Assembly: GCA_029844215.1 (NCBI GenBank) | Contig: CM056736.1 | Span: 59,829,562-59,893,561, forward strand | From: Przewalskia tangutica | Taxonomy: Eukaryota > Streptophyta > Magnoliopsida > Solanales > Solanaceae | Length of the DNA stretch: 64,000 nt | Direction of reading: 5' to 3' | Part shown: in pieces, positions 8,937 through 20,582 of the stretch | Position numbering within the stretch: the first letter of the stretch is position 1 | Layout of the letters: the number at the start of each line of letters is the position of its first letter | The notes under the pieces: generated by a model | Database searches by the model: none | Told to the model about the DNA's origin: nothing | Seen by the model: only the letters and a program-made list of their open reading frames with translations | Position numbers and translations under genes: made by a program

Positions 8937-11900
8937 TGTCACGACCCGAACCCGGGCCCGTGACTGGTGTCTTACCCCGGGCACCCTAGTGATACAACAT
9001 CAGAGAAAATCAGCGGAAATAAAACATAAACATGAAACAAGAGATATGATAAATAAACAGGCTAACCAAAACAGTTGCCTTCTGTATATATACATAAAAA
9101 CCCGAACAGTTATCTTTTACAAACTCGCCACAACAAAGCATTACATGCACCTCTAAGAAAGTGACAACAACTATGACGCAGACAGTGGCCCCGCCATACC
9201 CCGAATGTACAAGAACCCTGCACTGTGGTAACATACCAAAAGATAAGCCTCCGAAGAAACGGGGATTCCCAACACGATGAACTGTAATCCTATGAGCGAG
9301 GATCCACAACCGATGTACTTACTGCAGATGAACGCCCCAAGGAGGTCGCATAACATGTACCAAGTATGCGAAATCAGAAAATCGTAAATGAAATCATAAT
9401 AGTCTATATAAAGCAGAGACATGTATGATAACCAAACTACGTATCACATCATAAAAGCCATGTCAAGTCGTGACTCACGCCTCAAGTCATCCTCATGCCG
9501 TGGAACTCCTTCCTCACCGCCGGTCTAGGTATAAATCATGTGGAATACGTGTCGGCCCATCCGATGGGACTCAGAAAGAATCATGTGGAATACGTGTCCC
9601 GGCCCATCCCATGGAACTCGGTAAAGAATCATGTGGAATACGTGTCCCGGCCCATCTCATGGGACTCGGTAAAGAATCAGATGAAATACGTGTCCCGGCC
9701 CATCTCATGGGACTCGGTGAAGAATCAGATGGAATACGTGTCCCGGCCCATCTCATGGGACTCGGTGAAGAATCAGATGGAATACGTGTCCCGGCCCATC
9801 TCATGGGACTCGGTGAAGAATCAGATGGAATACGTGTCCCGACCCATCTCATGGGACTCGGTGAAGAATCAGATGGAATACGTGTCCCGGCCCATCTCAT
9901 GGGACTCGGTGAAGAATCAGATGGAATACGTGTCCCGGCCCATCTCATGGGACTCGGTGAAGAATCGTTCATAACAAATCAGCCGACCCTCCATCGAGAG
10001 ACGCGGTGGTATAGAAATACAGTACTTGCACAACAAGGTTATCAAACGCAAACATAGGCAAGTTATACACAACTTAAGGTTATTTTATGCCAAAGTCCAG
10101 GTTCTGACCCCAAAGTATTACGTACGTTAAATTCTTTTTAAAAGATCCATTTCTTTTATAAAGGTCACCCGATACTCGTAGTATTAAAAATAGAGTGACT
10201 CACATTTTTAGGTAAACCAAAACACTTTCCTTCTTAAAGTCAAGTAACAACATTCTTTTCCATAAGTTCAAGTTTGCCTAATTTCAAGTACTTAAGTCTC
10301 TTATGTTAGAAAGGTTTCGTAGTTCATAGTCTTAATCACTTAAGAATATAATTCTCTTTTAAACAATTTGAGAAACATATGCCTTATATGTGAGTAGATT
10401 ATTCTTGTTCATAATTAATCTTATTAAAGCAACCATGATCTAGGAAATGTAATATCATTTTGTCTCATCTTAGCTTCTATGCAGATGGAGGTTTCTACTG
10501 GTTTAAATACTTAATTAGTCAATACATTTCCCTTTATTAACGCTGCAGTGGTTCGTTCGATACTTATTCTGATTTCCGAAATCAGTAAAACATGATTCCT
10601 TTTAAAAACCAAGTACTCATTACTCACGAATAAGGTTTCACACTTTTTAACAAAATTCATGTTAATTCAAAATAAGTCAAGTCTCTTATCAAGTCTCTTA
10701 ACTTCTAAAATCAATAAACCATTCTTCTTATCTACATAGAGTCGTTATAACTAACTTCCCATAAAGCTGTTATAACACCCTATGCTTTAAACCAACCAAA
10801 TTCATTTAGCACATGTACGTCTACCGTACTACATAGTTTACAAAACATCATGCTAGAAAGGATAGGAAGAGGTTCACATACCTCGCGACGATTATCGACA
10901 ATTAGCAATATGCTCCACAAGATCAGAACCGCTTAGCCTTTTCCACTCTTCAAGTAGAATACGCTACTCGGCATCTTGCAACCTAAAAGGCCACAAAACG
11001 CCTATCAACTCATAGATCTCATCGTGGAATGTTCTACGAAAATTCGCAAAGACCTCCCCGTAGAATGCTCAAATCTCCTCCTCTATCGAGGCCGCTACCA
11101 AGCCAACTGTGGGGTTTTACACGCCTAACCGACGTGTACAATTCTACTTCACGATATACTACACAAGTTCATCAGAATACAAATTCTATGTAAGTACAGT
11201 TCAATTCCTTTTAACATCCTTCTATACAGTGTAATTACATTCCAATTCTTATCAATATTCATTCTATATATAGTATACTTCAACTATATATTACTACAAC
11301 ATGTAATTTCCAATTACAATAGGGGGACAAGATTATTTACCTCGATAAGCCCAAAATTATCCAAGTTTAAATGTCGATCCTGAGCAAGGTTTAGCTCCTA
11401 CTCCGTGCGCTCCAATTCGCTCCAAGAAACCCTTAGAAGTTCTACACACTTCTACTAAGTACTCCAACCAATTATGGAGATTTTTCCATAGGGTTTCGTT
11501 TAGTGGCTAAAGTAAAGTATAGTAGTATTTTCCGGCTTTTCAGATAGAGGTACTTGGAAATACTACTAAGGTTTTAGAGTATTTTGGCATTATAACAATA
11601 CTTGGAGAAGTTTTTCTCAACCAAGGGAAATGGTATTTTACGAGAACACTTTAGGTAGGGGGTAGTCTCGCCAGACACTACAAAGGGAGGATTCTTTCGC
11701 CAAGGCCTTCCGGGGGAGGGGTGTTGTGGACGAGAACTTTCAAAGGGGGAGAGGGGTTTCAAGACTTGGAAAATGTCTAAGTGTGGATGAAGAAGTTCAT
11801 CAACTAAGGGGGGGTATTTATAGGCCAACCAATGGTCAAGATTAAGACAAGTGGTAGGCAAGTGTAAGGTCAAGATTTGGACAAGTGTGTGTGGGTCCCA

Positions 11901-12240
11901 CTTGCTCATCTACTACACAAATATCTACAAAATATCCTACCAACTCCTTGACTAAAAATTGGGCAAGAAAACGTTGCCAATTCGTCCAAGCAATCCGCCA
12001 CTTGAGGGTGACACTTGTCACCCTCTCGTTGGTCCAAAATATTTCATCTCTCGGAAAAATCCGCAAAAATAATAAATGACATAGCCGTAATTTTCCCTTC
12101 GCAAAGTTCGGAAAATGTTTCGTCGGAAAACGATTATTTACGCTAGTTGTGCACAAATTTTCGATCCTTTGCCTAACTTAAGGCTTAAACTTTTATACGT
12201 ACGCCCTCACGTACATACTCTGGAAATACGGGGTATAACA
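8937..12240 (-). repeat. A2 3' LTR (3304 bp)
   Basis: On + it begins TGTCACGACCCGAACCCGGG and ends GGGGTATAACA. It holds a nine-unit 48 bp array, the reverse of the donor motif at 11335-11350, a reverse TATA box at about 11815 and the reverse of the U3 palindrome near 12008. This copy reads ACCAGT near its end, whereas the 5' LTR reads CGATC-type variants. Confidence 0.92.
9534..9963 (-). repeat. 48 bp minisatellite, 9 units, in A2 3' LTR
   Basis: Nine direct repeats of a 48 bp unit containing GAATACGTGTCCCGGCCCAT and GGGACTCGGT; the first unit is 2 bp short (430 bp in all). Because 48 is a multiple of 3, frames stay open on both strands (9470-10057, 9495-9974, 9571-9972); these are by-products, not genes. 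The partner LTR has eight units at 15601-15984. Confidence 0.95.
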
Positions 12241-12253
12241 TTCTCCCCTCCTT
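12241..12253 (-). other. A2 polypurine tract
   Basis: TTCTCCCCTCCTT is the reverse complement of AAGGAGGGGAGAA, abutting the 3' LTR. Confidence 0.9.
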
Positions 12254-12439
12254 AGAAACATTCGTCCCGAATGTTCCTTCTCAAGACAGATAACGATAAA
12301 GTTCCTTATAACTTAAACAAGTTGCCCACGCCACATCTGGCCACAAAATAACACATGTTCGCTTCTTTCCTTACTGTTGCACTTTCTCGCAGACACTCGA
12401 ATTCTTCCTAACAAACTTACCACATTTCTGTTATTGCTT

Positions 12440-13040
12440 CTGTTCCCAAAATCTCTGGGTTACTATCTCCAACTTGGTCATTATTAACCGGGAACACTCT
12501 GGATGGATCTCCGATACTTTTCCGCACATCGCAACACGAAAAACCGGACGTACTGCCTCCCAAGTCGGACGACAAAAGCTAACATACAGGCAACCTGGTC
12601 TATTCTTCACATGATCTGAAAAGGCCCAAAGTAACTCGGGCCAAGTTTCCCCTGCTTTCCTAATCTCGTCTCACCCTTCCGGGGTGGTACCTTCAAGAAA
12701 ACTCACCGTCAACCTGAACTCCAAGTGTCGACGCCGATCATCCGCACGACTTCTGTTGACTCTGAGCTGCTAAAAACCTCCTCTGGATAAGCCTCACCTT
12801 ATCCACATTCTGCTGAAACAAGTTGGGACCAACTATCTGAACTTTGCCAACATCGAACCAATCGACCGGCAATCTACACTTCCGCCCATACAAGGCTTCT
12901 TAAGGTGACATCCGAATACTGAAATGGTAGCTAGTATAATACTCACTCAACAAGAGGCAAATAATCCTCACAGCTACCCCTGAAATCAAAACACCGGCCC
13001 GTAACCTATCCTCAAACTCCTTTAAGGTCATTCTCGGCCT
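12440..13040 (-). pseudogene. A2 integrase remnant
   Basis: The minus strand carries decayed integrase C-terminal sequence. From high to low coordinates: a piece resembling [28 protein letters not shown] (about 12840-12960), then KVKLIQERLLAAQSQ, then the region equivalent to PPRKG..RFGKQGKL (about 12640-12700). Stops and frameshifts are frequent. It is the same segment as 3740-4170 in A1. The catalytic core is missing. Confidence 0.65.
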
Positions 13041-13568
13041 TCACGATCTAATTCTAGTCGAACACATCCGCGAACTCGTACGATGGCTACCTAAACCTGG
13101 GCCTAGCACCCTTGTGACCCCATCACCTGGAGGGACCACCTCGAGCTGACCCCACCTCAATCCGGGTTACGGGTTGACCCGTGAATGGTCCTCAACCCGA
13201 CCCCAAATCGCGCCAAACTCTTGTTCCCCGATGCGGAACAATCTTACTAATTCACGTCATGAAAGCTACCACTTCCATCTCACACTACCCATGGACTTAT
13301 CACACAAATATACCCTATGCATATAATGTACTCCGACAAGGATCATTAGAAAAATCCTTTACTCAAGACGACCTTACATCTAAGGTCTCAACATGAAATA
13401 TTCTGAGGTTCACACTTTCCATCCCATACTTATCCTTTCAACTAACCATGTTTTCTAACTCACAAACAACACAACGCTATCCGTACATAGTACACAATAA
13501 TAAGGTCATCATATCACGCATACAAATCTCTAGAGGGTTAAGGATATACCTGAATCTACCGCTCCACT
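13041..13568 (-). other. A2 copy of conserved unknown block
   Basis: Reverse strand equivalent of 2931-3480 in A1, with GATTGTTCCGCATCGGGGAA and GGGTCGGGTTGAGG. It replaces protease through RNase H. The open frames at 13181 and 13448 on + are unsupported. Confidence 0.5.
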
Positions 13569-14805
13569 CTAATCATAGGCCCGCCTGCAGGCATAGTCAG
13601 AAGGCGATGAACCTGCCACTGACCCGGTAGGCTGAGTCATTCTGCCCGCATCCTTCCTATTAGGACAGTTTCTCGTCACATGGCCCTGACGGCCGCAGGC
13701 AAAACAAGCACCAGTAAAAAGACGACATTCCCCGGGATGACGTCTGCCACATCGTGCACACTGAGGAAAACCTGAACCCGACTGGCTAGAACCCATGTAT
13801 ATCTGTGAACTAAGCCCCGAGCTCGACTCAGCCTCAATACCCGAACGCCCCAAGATCGCGAGGACCACTGCATCGGGCGGAGGTACATAACTTTTCTGCC
13901 GAGGCGGTCCGCCGAAGTTACCAAAGGACCTCGCCGCTCGCCCTCTTCGCGATCTCGGTCATTCCGTCGACCTCTCCGTGCCTCACATCCTAGCGCATGA
14001 GCCTGCATGCGGGCAATGTCCATGCCCGGCTGAAGAGCTACACCCGAACAAGCCTCTGCCAAGTAGTCATCTAGCCCGGTGACGTAGCGGTGCACTCTGT
14101 CCTCCATACAAGCTACTAACGCGGGGACATACCGAGCCAATGAGTCGAACTCCACATTGTACTCCCGCATCAGACGCCGGCCTCGCCTCAACGTCAAAAA
14201 TCTGTCGGCCCGAGCCCTTCTCATCTGTGGAGGCAAGAAATGTGCAAGAAATGCCCCTGAGAACTCGTCCCATACGGCTGGAAGTGCATACTCTCCCCGG
14301 GACAGCTCCCACGAATCAAACCAGTCGACTGCAGTATCACGCAGCCGATGCGAACCTAAGACCACCGACTCGGTCTCCGAAGCCTTGATCACTCACGATC
14401 CGTCAGAATCGCTTGATGAACTCCTCGCGGATCATCCCGTGCCTCGACCCATAGAACTCAAGGGCTACAACTCGTAAAGTCCCATAGCCTCAAACTATCC
14501 GATCTCGGGTGAACCATGGTACCATCGAATCGAATCGCCGTGATCCAAATTTATCTCACGTTCGCCACGATCATGGCGAATCGCCATCTCTTTGTACTTA
14601 ACTCCTCTCGCTCCAGTGTGGGACCGAGGCTCAGTATCGTGGTCTCAGCAGCCACCGCTGCGCTCTAAACTCTGTTGGCCGGGCGGCGTCGCAAAACTCG
14701 CCGTCAAGCACTATCTCGTAATGATCGGGCTCGCGCTCGCACTCTCGTGTCCTACTAGCGGCTTCCTACGCCTTGCCCTTCGCCCGGTTGCCTTGCGCGA
14801 GGCAT
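13569..14805 (-). pseudogene. gag: A2 gag (near full length, frameshifted)
   Basis: The most complete gag here. The minus-strand start MPRARQPGEGQG (ATG at 14803-14805) meets an early stop. Capsid homology then runs in the frame 13676-14392: ASETESVVLGSHRLRDTAVDW, FDSWELSRGE, PAVWDEF, FLAHFLPP, then EYNVEFDSLARYVPAL and MEDRVHRYVTGLDDYLAEA. A frameshift near 13870-13900 moves the reading into 13569-13868, which has CARCGRRHPGEC and the nucleocapsid knuckle CFACGRQGHVTRNC (CX2CX4HX4C). This is the family Retrotransposon gag / zinc knuckle arrangement of plant Ty3/gypsy. No protease follows. Confidence 0.85.
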
Positions 14806-14990
14806 AATCGTAAAAACGAAATACGTCGAGGGGTCCAACTTATCACACACTCTAAGGCACGATCTCGTAATGAGAAGAATGGAAACCAATCCTAAATGTC
14901 CTATAGCCTCACGATTATAGATGTGGTGCACAACACACCGATAATCAAGACTCTACTAGACACGGTCGTAGACACTTTCCGAGGATTAAT

Positions 14991-15002
14991 CGCTCGATAC
15001 CA
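14991..15002 (-). other. A2 primer-binding site
   Basis: Reverse complement reads TGGTATCGAGCG, 4 bases from the 5' LTR end at 15007. It shows the same CAG-to-CG change as A1 and E. Confidence 0.85.
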
Positions 15003-15006
15003 CTTT

Positions 15007-18000
15007 TGTCACGACCAAACCGCCCGTGATCGTGTCTTACCCGCACCCTAGTGATACAACATCGAGAAAATCAGCGGAAATAAAACATAAACATGAAACA
15101 AGAGATATGATAAATAAACAAAGCAACCAAAACAGCTTGCCTTCAGATATATACATAAAACCCGAACAGCTTATCCTTTTACAAACTCTCGCCACAACAA
15201 GATTACTGCACTCTAAGAAAGTGACAACAACTATGACGAGACAGGCACCGCCATACCTCGAATGTACAAGAACCTGCACTGTGGTAACATACCAAAAGAT
15301 AAGCCTCAAGAAACGGGCTTCCTAACACGATGAATTGTGATCCTATGAGCGAGGATCCACAACCGATGATCTACCGCAGATGAACGCACTCGGGCGAGGT
15401 CAAGTATAACAGTACTAAGTATGCGAAATCAGAAATATCAGAAATGAAATCATAATAGTCTATATAAAACAGGAGACATGTATGATAACCAAACTACAGA
15501 TCACAACATAAAAGCAGTCATGTCAAGTCAGGGACTCACGCCCTCAAGTCATCCCTCATGCCCGTGGAACTCCTTCCTCACTGCCGGCAGTCTAGGTATA
15601 AATCGTGTGGAATACGTGTCCCGGCCCATCCCATGGGACTCGGTAAAGAATCATGTGGAATACGTGTCCCGGCCCATCCCATGGGACTCGGTAAAGAATC
15701 ATGTGGAATACGTGTCCCGGCCCATCTCATGGGACTCGGTAAAGAATCAGATGAAATACGTGTCCCGGCCCATCTCATGGGACTCGGTGAAGAATCAGAT
15801 GGAATACGTGTCCCGGCCCATCTCATGGGACTCGGTGAAGAATCAGATGGAATACGTGTCCCGGCCCATCTCATGGGACTCGGTGAAGAATCAGATGGAA
15901 TACGTGTCCCGGCCCATCTCATGGGACTCGGTGAAGAATCAGATGGAATACGTGTCCCGGCCCATCTCATGGGACTCGGTGAAGAATCGTTCATAACAAA
16001 TCAGCCGGCCCTCCATCGAGAGACGCGGTGGTATAGAAATACAGTACTTGCACAACAAGGTTATCAAACGCAAACATAGGCAAGTTATACACAACTTAAG
16101 GTTATTTTATGCCAAAGTCCAGGTTCTGACCCCAAAGTATTACGTACGTTAAATTCTTTTTAAAAGATCCATTTCTTTTATAAAGGTCACCCGATACTCG
16201 TAGTATTAAAAATAGAGTGACTCACATTTTTAGGTAAACCAAAACACTTTCCTTCTTAAAGTCAAGTAACAACATTCTTTTCCATAAGTTCAAGTTTGCC
16301 TAATTTCAAGTACTTAAGTCTCTTATGTTAGAAAGGTTTCGTAGTTCATAGTCTTAATCACTTAAGAATATAATTCTCTTTTAAACAATTTGAGAAACAT
16401 ATGCCTTATATGTGAGTAGATTATTCTTGTTCATAATTAATATTATTAAAGCAGCCATGATCTAGGAAATGTAATATCATTTTGTCTCATCTTAGCTTCT
16501 ATGCAGATGGAGGTTTCTACTGGTTTTAATACTTAATTAGTCAATACATTTCCCTTTATTAACGCTGCAGTGGTTCGTTCGATACTTATTCTGATTTCCG
16601 AAATCAGTAAAATATGATTCCTTTTAAAAACCAAGTACTCATTACTCACGAATGAGGTTTCACACTTTTTAACAAAATTCATGTTAATTCAAAATAAGTC
16701 AAGTCTCTTATCAAGTCTCTTAACTTCTAAAATCAATAAACCATTCTTCTTATCTACATAGAGTCGTTATAACTAACTTCCCATAAAGCTGTTATAACAC
16801 CCTATGCTTTAAACCAACCAAATTCATTTAGCACATGTACGTCTACCGTACTACATAGTTTACAAAACATCATGCTAGAAAGGATAGAAAGAGGTTCACA
16901 TACCTCGCGACGATTATCGACAATTAGCAATATGCTCCACAAGATCAGAACTCGCTAGCCTTTTCCACTCTTCAAGTAGAATACGCTACTCGAAGTACTG
17001 CAACCTAAAAAGGCCACAAAACGCCTATCAACTCATAGATCTCATCGTGGAATGTTCTACAGAAAATTCGGCAGCACCTCCCCCCCCTCCCCCGTAACCT
17101 CTCAAATCTCCTCCTCTATCGAGGCCGGCTACCAAGCCAACCAGGGGGGGTTTACACGTCTAACCGGACGTGTACAATTCTACTTCACAGATATACTACA
17201 CAAGTCTACTGTAAATACAGTCCTATGTAAGTACAGTTCAATTCCTTTTAACATCCTTCTATACAGTGTAATTACAGTCCAATTCTTATCAATATTCATT
17301 CTATATATAGTATACTTCAACTATATATTACTACAATATGTAATTTCCAATTACAATAGGGGGACAAGATTATTTACCTCGATAAGCCCAAAATTATCCA
17401 AGTTTAAATGTCGATCCTGAGCAAGGTTTAACTCCTACTCCGTGCGCTCCAATTCGCTCCAAGAAACCCTTAGAAGTTCTACACACTTCTACTAAGTACT
17501 CCAACCAATTATGGAGATTTTTCCATAGGGTTTCGTTTAGTGGCTAAAGGAAAGTATATTAGTATTTTCCGGGCTTTTCGTATAGAGGGTACTTGGAAAT
17601 ACTACTAAGGTTTTGGGCTAGAGTATTTTGGCATTATAACAATACTTGGAGAAGTATTTCTCCACTAAGGGCAAGGGTATTTTTCCGAGAACACTTGAGG
17701 TAGTGGGTAGTCTCGCCAGACACTACAAAGGGGAGGATACTTTCGCCAAGGCCTTCCGGGGAGGGGTGTTGTGGACGAGAACTTTCAAAGGGGGAGAGGG
17801 GTTTCAAGACTTGGAAAATGTCTAAGTGTGGATGAAGAAGTTCATCAACTAAGGGGGGGTATTTATAGGCCAACCAATGGCCAAGATTAAGACAAGTGGT
17901 AGGCAAGTGTAAGGTCAAGATTTGGACAAGTGTGTGTGGGTCCCACTTGCTCATCTCATACACAAATATCTACAAAATATCCTACCAACTCCTTGACTAA

Positions 18001-18285
18001 AAATTGGGCAAGAAAACGTTGCCAATTCGTCCAAGCAATCCGCCACTTGAGGGTGACACTTGTCACCCTCTCGTTGGTCCAAAATATTTCATCTCTCGGA
18101 AAAATCCGCAAAAATAATAAATGACATAGCCGTAATTTTCCCTTCGCAAAGTTCGGAAAACGTTTCGTCGGAAAATGATTCTTTACGCTAGTTGTGCACA
18201 AATTTTCGATCCTTTGCCTAACTTAAGGCTTAAACTTTTATACGTACGCCCTCACGTATATACTCTGGAAATACGGGGTATAACA
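15007..18285 (-). repeat. A2 5' LTR (3279 bp)
   Basis: Partner of 8937-12240, with long near-identical stretches (for example 9964-10560 against 15985-16580). It has one fewer 48 bp unit. The first ~400 bp are degraded in the CAG/CTG pattern described in the findings. A reverse donor motif lies at 17372-17387 and a reverse TATA box at about 17865. Confidence 0.92.
15601..15984 (-). repeat. 48 bp minisatellite, 8 units, in A2 5' LTR
   Basis: Exactly 8 x 48 bp. Unit order matches the other LTR (two or three early-variant units, one intermediate, then identical late units), with one late unit fewer. Open frames 15478-15996, 15558-16079 and 15578-15994 are by-products. Confidence 0.95.
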
Positions 18286-19916
18286 CCTGTCCCCTGAACT
18301 GTCATATAACATCATAGGCAAGCCGACAAGGCTTCCATTATATACACAATAGCAAAAATGAACTACAAATGTTCAACCCACACATGACTACAGACCTTTA
18401 AGAGTAAGACCGTCGTACTCCTGAATATACATAAGCCTATAATCAAAGATTTGTACCAAAATGATAAGCCCCAGAACAATGGAGCTATCCCAAAAAACTG
18501 AGCAAAAGTCCTAAGTTCGCGGATCACCAAACTGAGTACCTATACTTGCGGCATGAATGCAGCCCCCGGAGAAGGGGGTCAGTACAACAATGTACTAAGT
18601 ATGTAAACATAAAGTACTGTAAATAAGATCAAAACTGGCCAAAAGATGACAGGGACAAGTATGATGATCAAAATATCAGATCTAACCGTGCCATATAAAA
18701 TAGAGAGTCAACCGTGCCTTTTAAAAATGAGAATAAATTGTGCCTTTTTAAAAAGTGAGAATCATGTCAAGATCACGAATGTCTGTCCATATAATCATAT
18801 ACTATCATGTGTATCTATACCCACATCATGGATACATGTCCATGGAATCATAAACATACCGTACCCAACCCCCTAGTGAGGGTCTCGGTGTTCATGGGTA
18901 TCTATAAGTGACTGTGCACGAATCTGGCCGGCCCATTATGGGACGCGGTGTAATCATATATTGCCCGACCTCTAATGAAGGACGCGGTGAAGTGAAATAA
19001 TAACACTTTGCACGAATAGCTATCATGAGTAACCATGTGCAATTTAAATCATGTTTTGACTCTCAAGGGAATAAATAGAATGACTTTCATTTTAGAAAAA
19101 ACCAAGGCACTTTCTTATCATGTATCAAATAGAAATTAGGACTTAATGGAATTACGTACGTTCGCCGTACACCCATTTCATTTAAATTCATGCCAAAAGA
19201 AGAAAAGGTAGTTTCACATACCTTATCGGCAATACCAACACGATAAGTAGAATACGTCCCAATTAGTACTTCATCCTATAACAATAATAACACATCTATC
19301 AACTTCATGAATACTAGTATACGCTATACCACATAATTACTCTCCTTTCATATAAAAATTTGGGTGTCACTTTCCCTATATATACTCACATCCACAACTT
19401 TCAAACAAGGTCAATAACATCAATAACCAAGTACTAATTAAGGGTATTTCAAAACTGCAACCAAGGTGATTCACACACCTATTTTTTATGTTAATTCGGC
19501 CTCTTAACCAACATCAAAACAGTCCAAAAAAACGGTCCATATTTCAACAACAATGAGGGTAAAATGTGAAGTCTTTCTACACCTTTATATACCCTTATTC
19601 CTTTAGGGCATACGTTAGCAATTACCACATTAACATGCATAATTGTAACTAAATTTCCAGCATTATACCTCCACAAAACAGTTCCTAAAACAACACAACA
19701 ACGTCCCACAATTTCATGCAGTTTCGGCCAACAACAAAAACCAAAGCCCTTTCTATAACTCCTTAAAATCCAATTCATATTTCAATACTTTTATATAACC
19801 CATATCAACTTTCAATAACAAGATTCCTTCCTTTTTAACATGCAATAAATGACGATAACAACAACAATAACTAACGAATCCAACATATCAAAACAGTCCC
19901 ACAATTCGGCTAACTT
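18286..19916 (-). repeat. B1 5' LTR, remainder (truncated)
   Basis: Begins with the second CCTGT and continues the LTR interrupted at 8936. It includes GACCCCCTTCTCCGGGGG-type sequence (rev., about 18570), GGACGCGGTG repeats near 18930-18990 and a possible splice-linked region. The U3 start of the LTR (TGTTACACCCC) is absent: at about 19916 the sequence switches to an oppositely oriented LTR tail. The open frame 19491-19778 is unsupported. Confidence 0.75.
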
Positions 19917-20123
19917 GAACATTTTGTAGTTCATTTTGGCTATTGTGTATATAATGGAAGCCTTGTCGGCTTGCCTATGATGTTATATGACAGTTCAGGG
20001 GACATGATCCCTTTGTTATGAGATTCTGAGTTTTCTTAAGCTTCCGCTGGTTATATGTGATGTGAGGGTATAAGGGTGCCCAGGTAGGGCACCAGTCGCA
20101 GCCTGTCGGTTCGGGTCGTGAGA
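19917..20123 (+). repeat. B2 5' LTR, last ~207 bp
   Basis: From GTAGTTCATTTTGGCTATTG to TCGGGTCGTGAGA this is the + orientation copy of the B-family LTR end, inverted relative to 8815-8936 plus 18286-18380. It leads straight into a primer site. The terminal CA has become GA. The rest of this LTR is missing, replaced by the inverted B1 LTR with only a few bases (TTGAAC) in common at the join. Confidence 0.8.
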
Positions 20124-20127
20124 AAAG

Positions 20128-20139
20128 TGGTATCAGAGC
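20128..20139 (+). other. B2 primer-binding site (intact)
   Basis: TGGTATCAGAGC, the unaltered tRNA-iMet-complementary site. It is a useful reference for the altered versions in A1, A2, E and G. Confidence 0.92.
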
Positions 20140-20569
20140 AGTTAGTCCTCAGAATGTTTATAGACCGTGTGCAGTAGTATTGGTTATCAGTGTTTTGTGC
20201 ACCACACCCTCAAACATGAGGCTACAGTACATTTAGGATTTGTTTCTATTTTTCCTAACTCTAAGATCGTGCGATAGAGCTATGTTTTTAGGATGGTCCC
20301 TCCCTAAGAAATTATTGTGGTTGCAGCTATGCCTCCAAAAAATGTGACAGCGCCCCAGAAGGAGAATATATGGACTTTGTATACAGGTTGGTAAAATTAT
20401 TGTATAGTTGGTGTGATGATGATGTACATTTATACGAACATGTTTATTGGGGCCATGTGGGGCATCTTTGTATTTATTGAGTATAGGTTGATAGGTATAG
20501 TTAAGGGAGACTATGCCGAGATGTTTATAGTTTGAGACCTATTATGAACATTCGAGGACGAATGTTTCT
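20140..20569 (+). pseudogene. B2 internal region, almost fully deleted
   Basis: Only about 430 bp separate the primer site from the polypurine tract. A possible acceptor GTTGCAG and the gag start MPPKNVTAPQKEN (ATG 20329-20331) are followed by a stop after 22 residues. The remainder resembles only the 3' untranslated region (CATTCGAGGACGAATG before the tract). All of gag beyond its first residues, and all of pol, are gone. Confidence 0.75.
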
Positions 20570-20582
20570 AAGGGGGGAAGAA
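20570..20582 (+). other. B2 polypurine tract
   Basis: AAGGGGGGAAGAA immediately before TGTTACACCCC, the start of the B-family LTR. Confidence 0.9.

Larger units (their letters stand above)
8937..18285 (-). mobile_element. A2: complete non-autonomous gypsy element
   Basis: A 9349 bp element with two LTRs (8937-12240 and 15007-18285), primer site, polypurine tract and a perfect 5 bp target duplication. The internal region is about 2.77 kb and carries gag, a block of unknown function and an integrase remnant, with no protease, RT or RNase H. It belongs to the same LTR family as A1 (start TGTTATACCCCGTATTTCC). It lies in the LTR of B1, so it is younger than B1. Confidence 0.93.

Noticed and set aside
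9470..10057. Open frames of 133-195 codons with 16-residue repeats on both strands (also 15478-16079)
   Set aside because: They arise from a 48 bp tandem repeat, a multiple of three without stops in several frames. No start context, no homology, and they lie inside an LTR.
13181..13396. Host genes on + across A2 (13181-13630, 14140-14807)
   Set aside because: They overlap gag and the unknown block read in the opposite orientation and show no domain.
20128..20139. tRNA gene
   Set aside because: The tRNA-iMet-like sequence is only a primer-binding site; there is no cloverleaf around it.
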